DNA of 32,745 nt from Caulobacteraceae bacterium (GTDB lineage: Bacteria > Pseudomonadota > Alphaproteobacteria > Caulobacterales > Caulobacteraceae): positions 1-32,745 of the forward strand of contig JAIEQC010000025.1 of NCBI GenBank assembly GCA_019748055.1. Reading direction: 5' to 3'. Under the pieces are notes generated by a model. That model had not been told where the DNA came from. It ran no database searches and saw nothing but the letters and a program-made list of their open reading frames with translations. The position numbers and the translations under genes were made by a program. How positions within the stretch are numbered: position 1 is the stretch's first letter; each line of letters opens with the position of its first letter. Shown here piece by piece: positions 32,247 to 32,745 of this stretch.

Positions 32247-32479
32247 GGGGAGAACTCCATCATCGCCGGCGCGCCACCTCGGCCCCTAGGCGCAAGCGGG
32301 GCAGGTATCTCAGCGCGCAGGGCGACCTAATGGCGCGCTTCGGGCAATGTTTTGGCGTTTCGAACGGCGATATGTCGTGTTTTCGGCAAGATTCGTGTTC
32401 GATCAGCCCGAAAAGGCCGCCGTGGCGGGCAAAGAGGGGCGGCCACGATCCTGACACGCGGTCCCGCTTCATCGCGAGC

Positions 32480-32745
32480 ATGAGACGCCCTGAGGAACCG
32501 CCGCGGCAGGGATCGGGCGCCGCCCGCTGGTCGGCGGCGCTGGCGCTGGCCGTCGGGGCGCAGGCGGCGCTGGTCCTTGGGCTGTCGCTGCGCCGGCCGG
32601 AAGCGCCGCCGCCGGAGCCGCCCATCACCCTGATCCAGCTCATGGCGCCCGAGCCGCCCTCTCCCCCCGCGCCCGAACCGGACGAAGCGCCCGCCGCCGA
32701 AGGCCCGGCCGCGGATGCCCCCGAGGCCGCGCCCGACCCCGAGCC
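32480..32745 (+). CDS. TonB-like energy transducer, N-terminal part (runs off the window)
   Basis: From an ATG at 32480 a frame runs open to the window edge, 88 codons. It encodes a short basic cytoplasmic N-terminus (MRRPEEPPRQGSGAAR), one membrane helix at about residues 17-37 (WSAALALAVGAQAALVLGLS), and then a Pro/Glu/Ala-rich stretch with EAPPPEPP and APEPPSPPAPEPDEAPA. This is the plan of TonB and TolA-type proteins that span the periplasm; the C-terminal domain lies beyond the window. Not long enough to name with certainty. The ribosome binding site is weak. The 233-nt gap to the divergent OmpA gene contains an AT-richer stretch around 32345-32405 suited to promoters. Confidence 0.65.
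   Translation, partial: MRRPEEPPRQGSGAARWSAALALAVGAQAALVLGLSLRRPEAPPPEPPITLIQLMAPEPPSPPAPEPDEAPAAEGPAADAPEAAPDPE

Overview
The window is a high-GC, gene-dense stretch of alphaproteobacterial chromosome. It most resembles the Caulobacteraceae, in particular Brevundimonas. The supports are the encoded proteins (FYDLN-acid zinc-ribbon protein, alphaproteobacterial IHF-beta, AroA, S4 and monothiol glutaredoxin), promoter-like sequences close to the Caulobacter TTGACGS-N10-14-GCTANAWC consensus, and an alphaproteobacterial LexA box (GAAC-N7-GAAC). The genus call is an inference from reading; no search was run. I see no phage, IS transposase, CRISPR array or plasmid gene, and the content is core or housekeeping.

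Layout. 1-2702: a partial alpha-helical protein of unknown function (minus), divergent from an old-yellow-enzyme ene-reductase (plus), then a small secreted Ig-like protein. 2747-2822: tRNA-Ala(GGC) on the minus strand with a terminator hairpin. 2939-8590: a FYDLN-acid protein divergent from the conserved run aroA - small membrane protein - cmk - rpsA - ihfB - mscL. The order aroA-cmk-rpsA-ihfB is the same as in Escherichia coli. 8595-11866: a tandem GNAT-like protein (minus) and a POT-family peptide transporter (plus). 11957-18067: a long minus-strand run read as map - M28 lipoprotein peptidase - radC - Ntn asparaginase - GNAT - bolA - degenerate aldo/keto reductase. radC has its own SOS box, and a 131-bp inverted-repeat element follows it. 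18155-20405: a CinA-type MoCF protein converging on a DEAD-box RNA helicase that has a long structured leader. 20773-23677: a TonB-dependent receptor, monothiol glutaredoxin and a hotdog thioesterase. 23684-27322 (minus): a Ycf48-like BNR protein, rpsD, an MBL-fold lipoprotein and sodB. 27413-31608 (minus): a formaldehyde-detoxification cluster frmA - VOC protein - AGCS symporter - fghA - 74-aa protein. 31674-32745: an OmpA-family lipoprotein divergent from a partial TonB-like energy transducer.

How the genes fit together. FrmA and FghA are the two enzymes of the glutathione-dependent formaldehyde pathway. aroA, cmk, rpsA and ihfB are the conserved shikimate/nucleotide/translation/nucleoid cluster. 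BolA and the CGFS glutaredoxin are known iron-sulfur partners but lie about 10 kb apart here.

I do not find a wholly new multigene system. The observations most worth following are regulatory: the SOS box in front of radC; a perfect 14-bp hairpin that buries the frmA Shine-Dalgarno sequence; and the long helicase leader. Two more concern proteins: an aldo/keto-reductase-fold protein that has lost its catalytic tetrad next to bolA, and an AGCS symporter plus a small Cys-containing protein embedded in the formaldehyde cluster.
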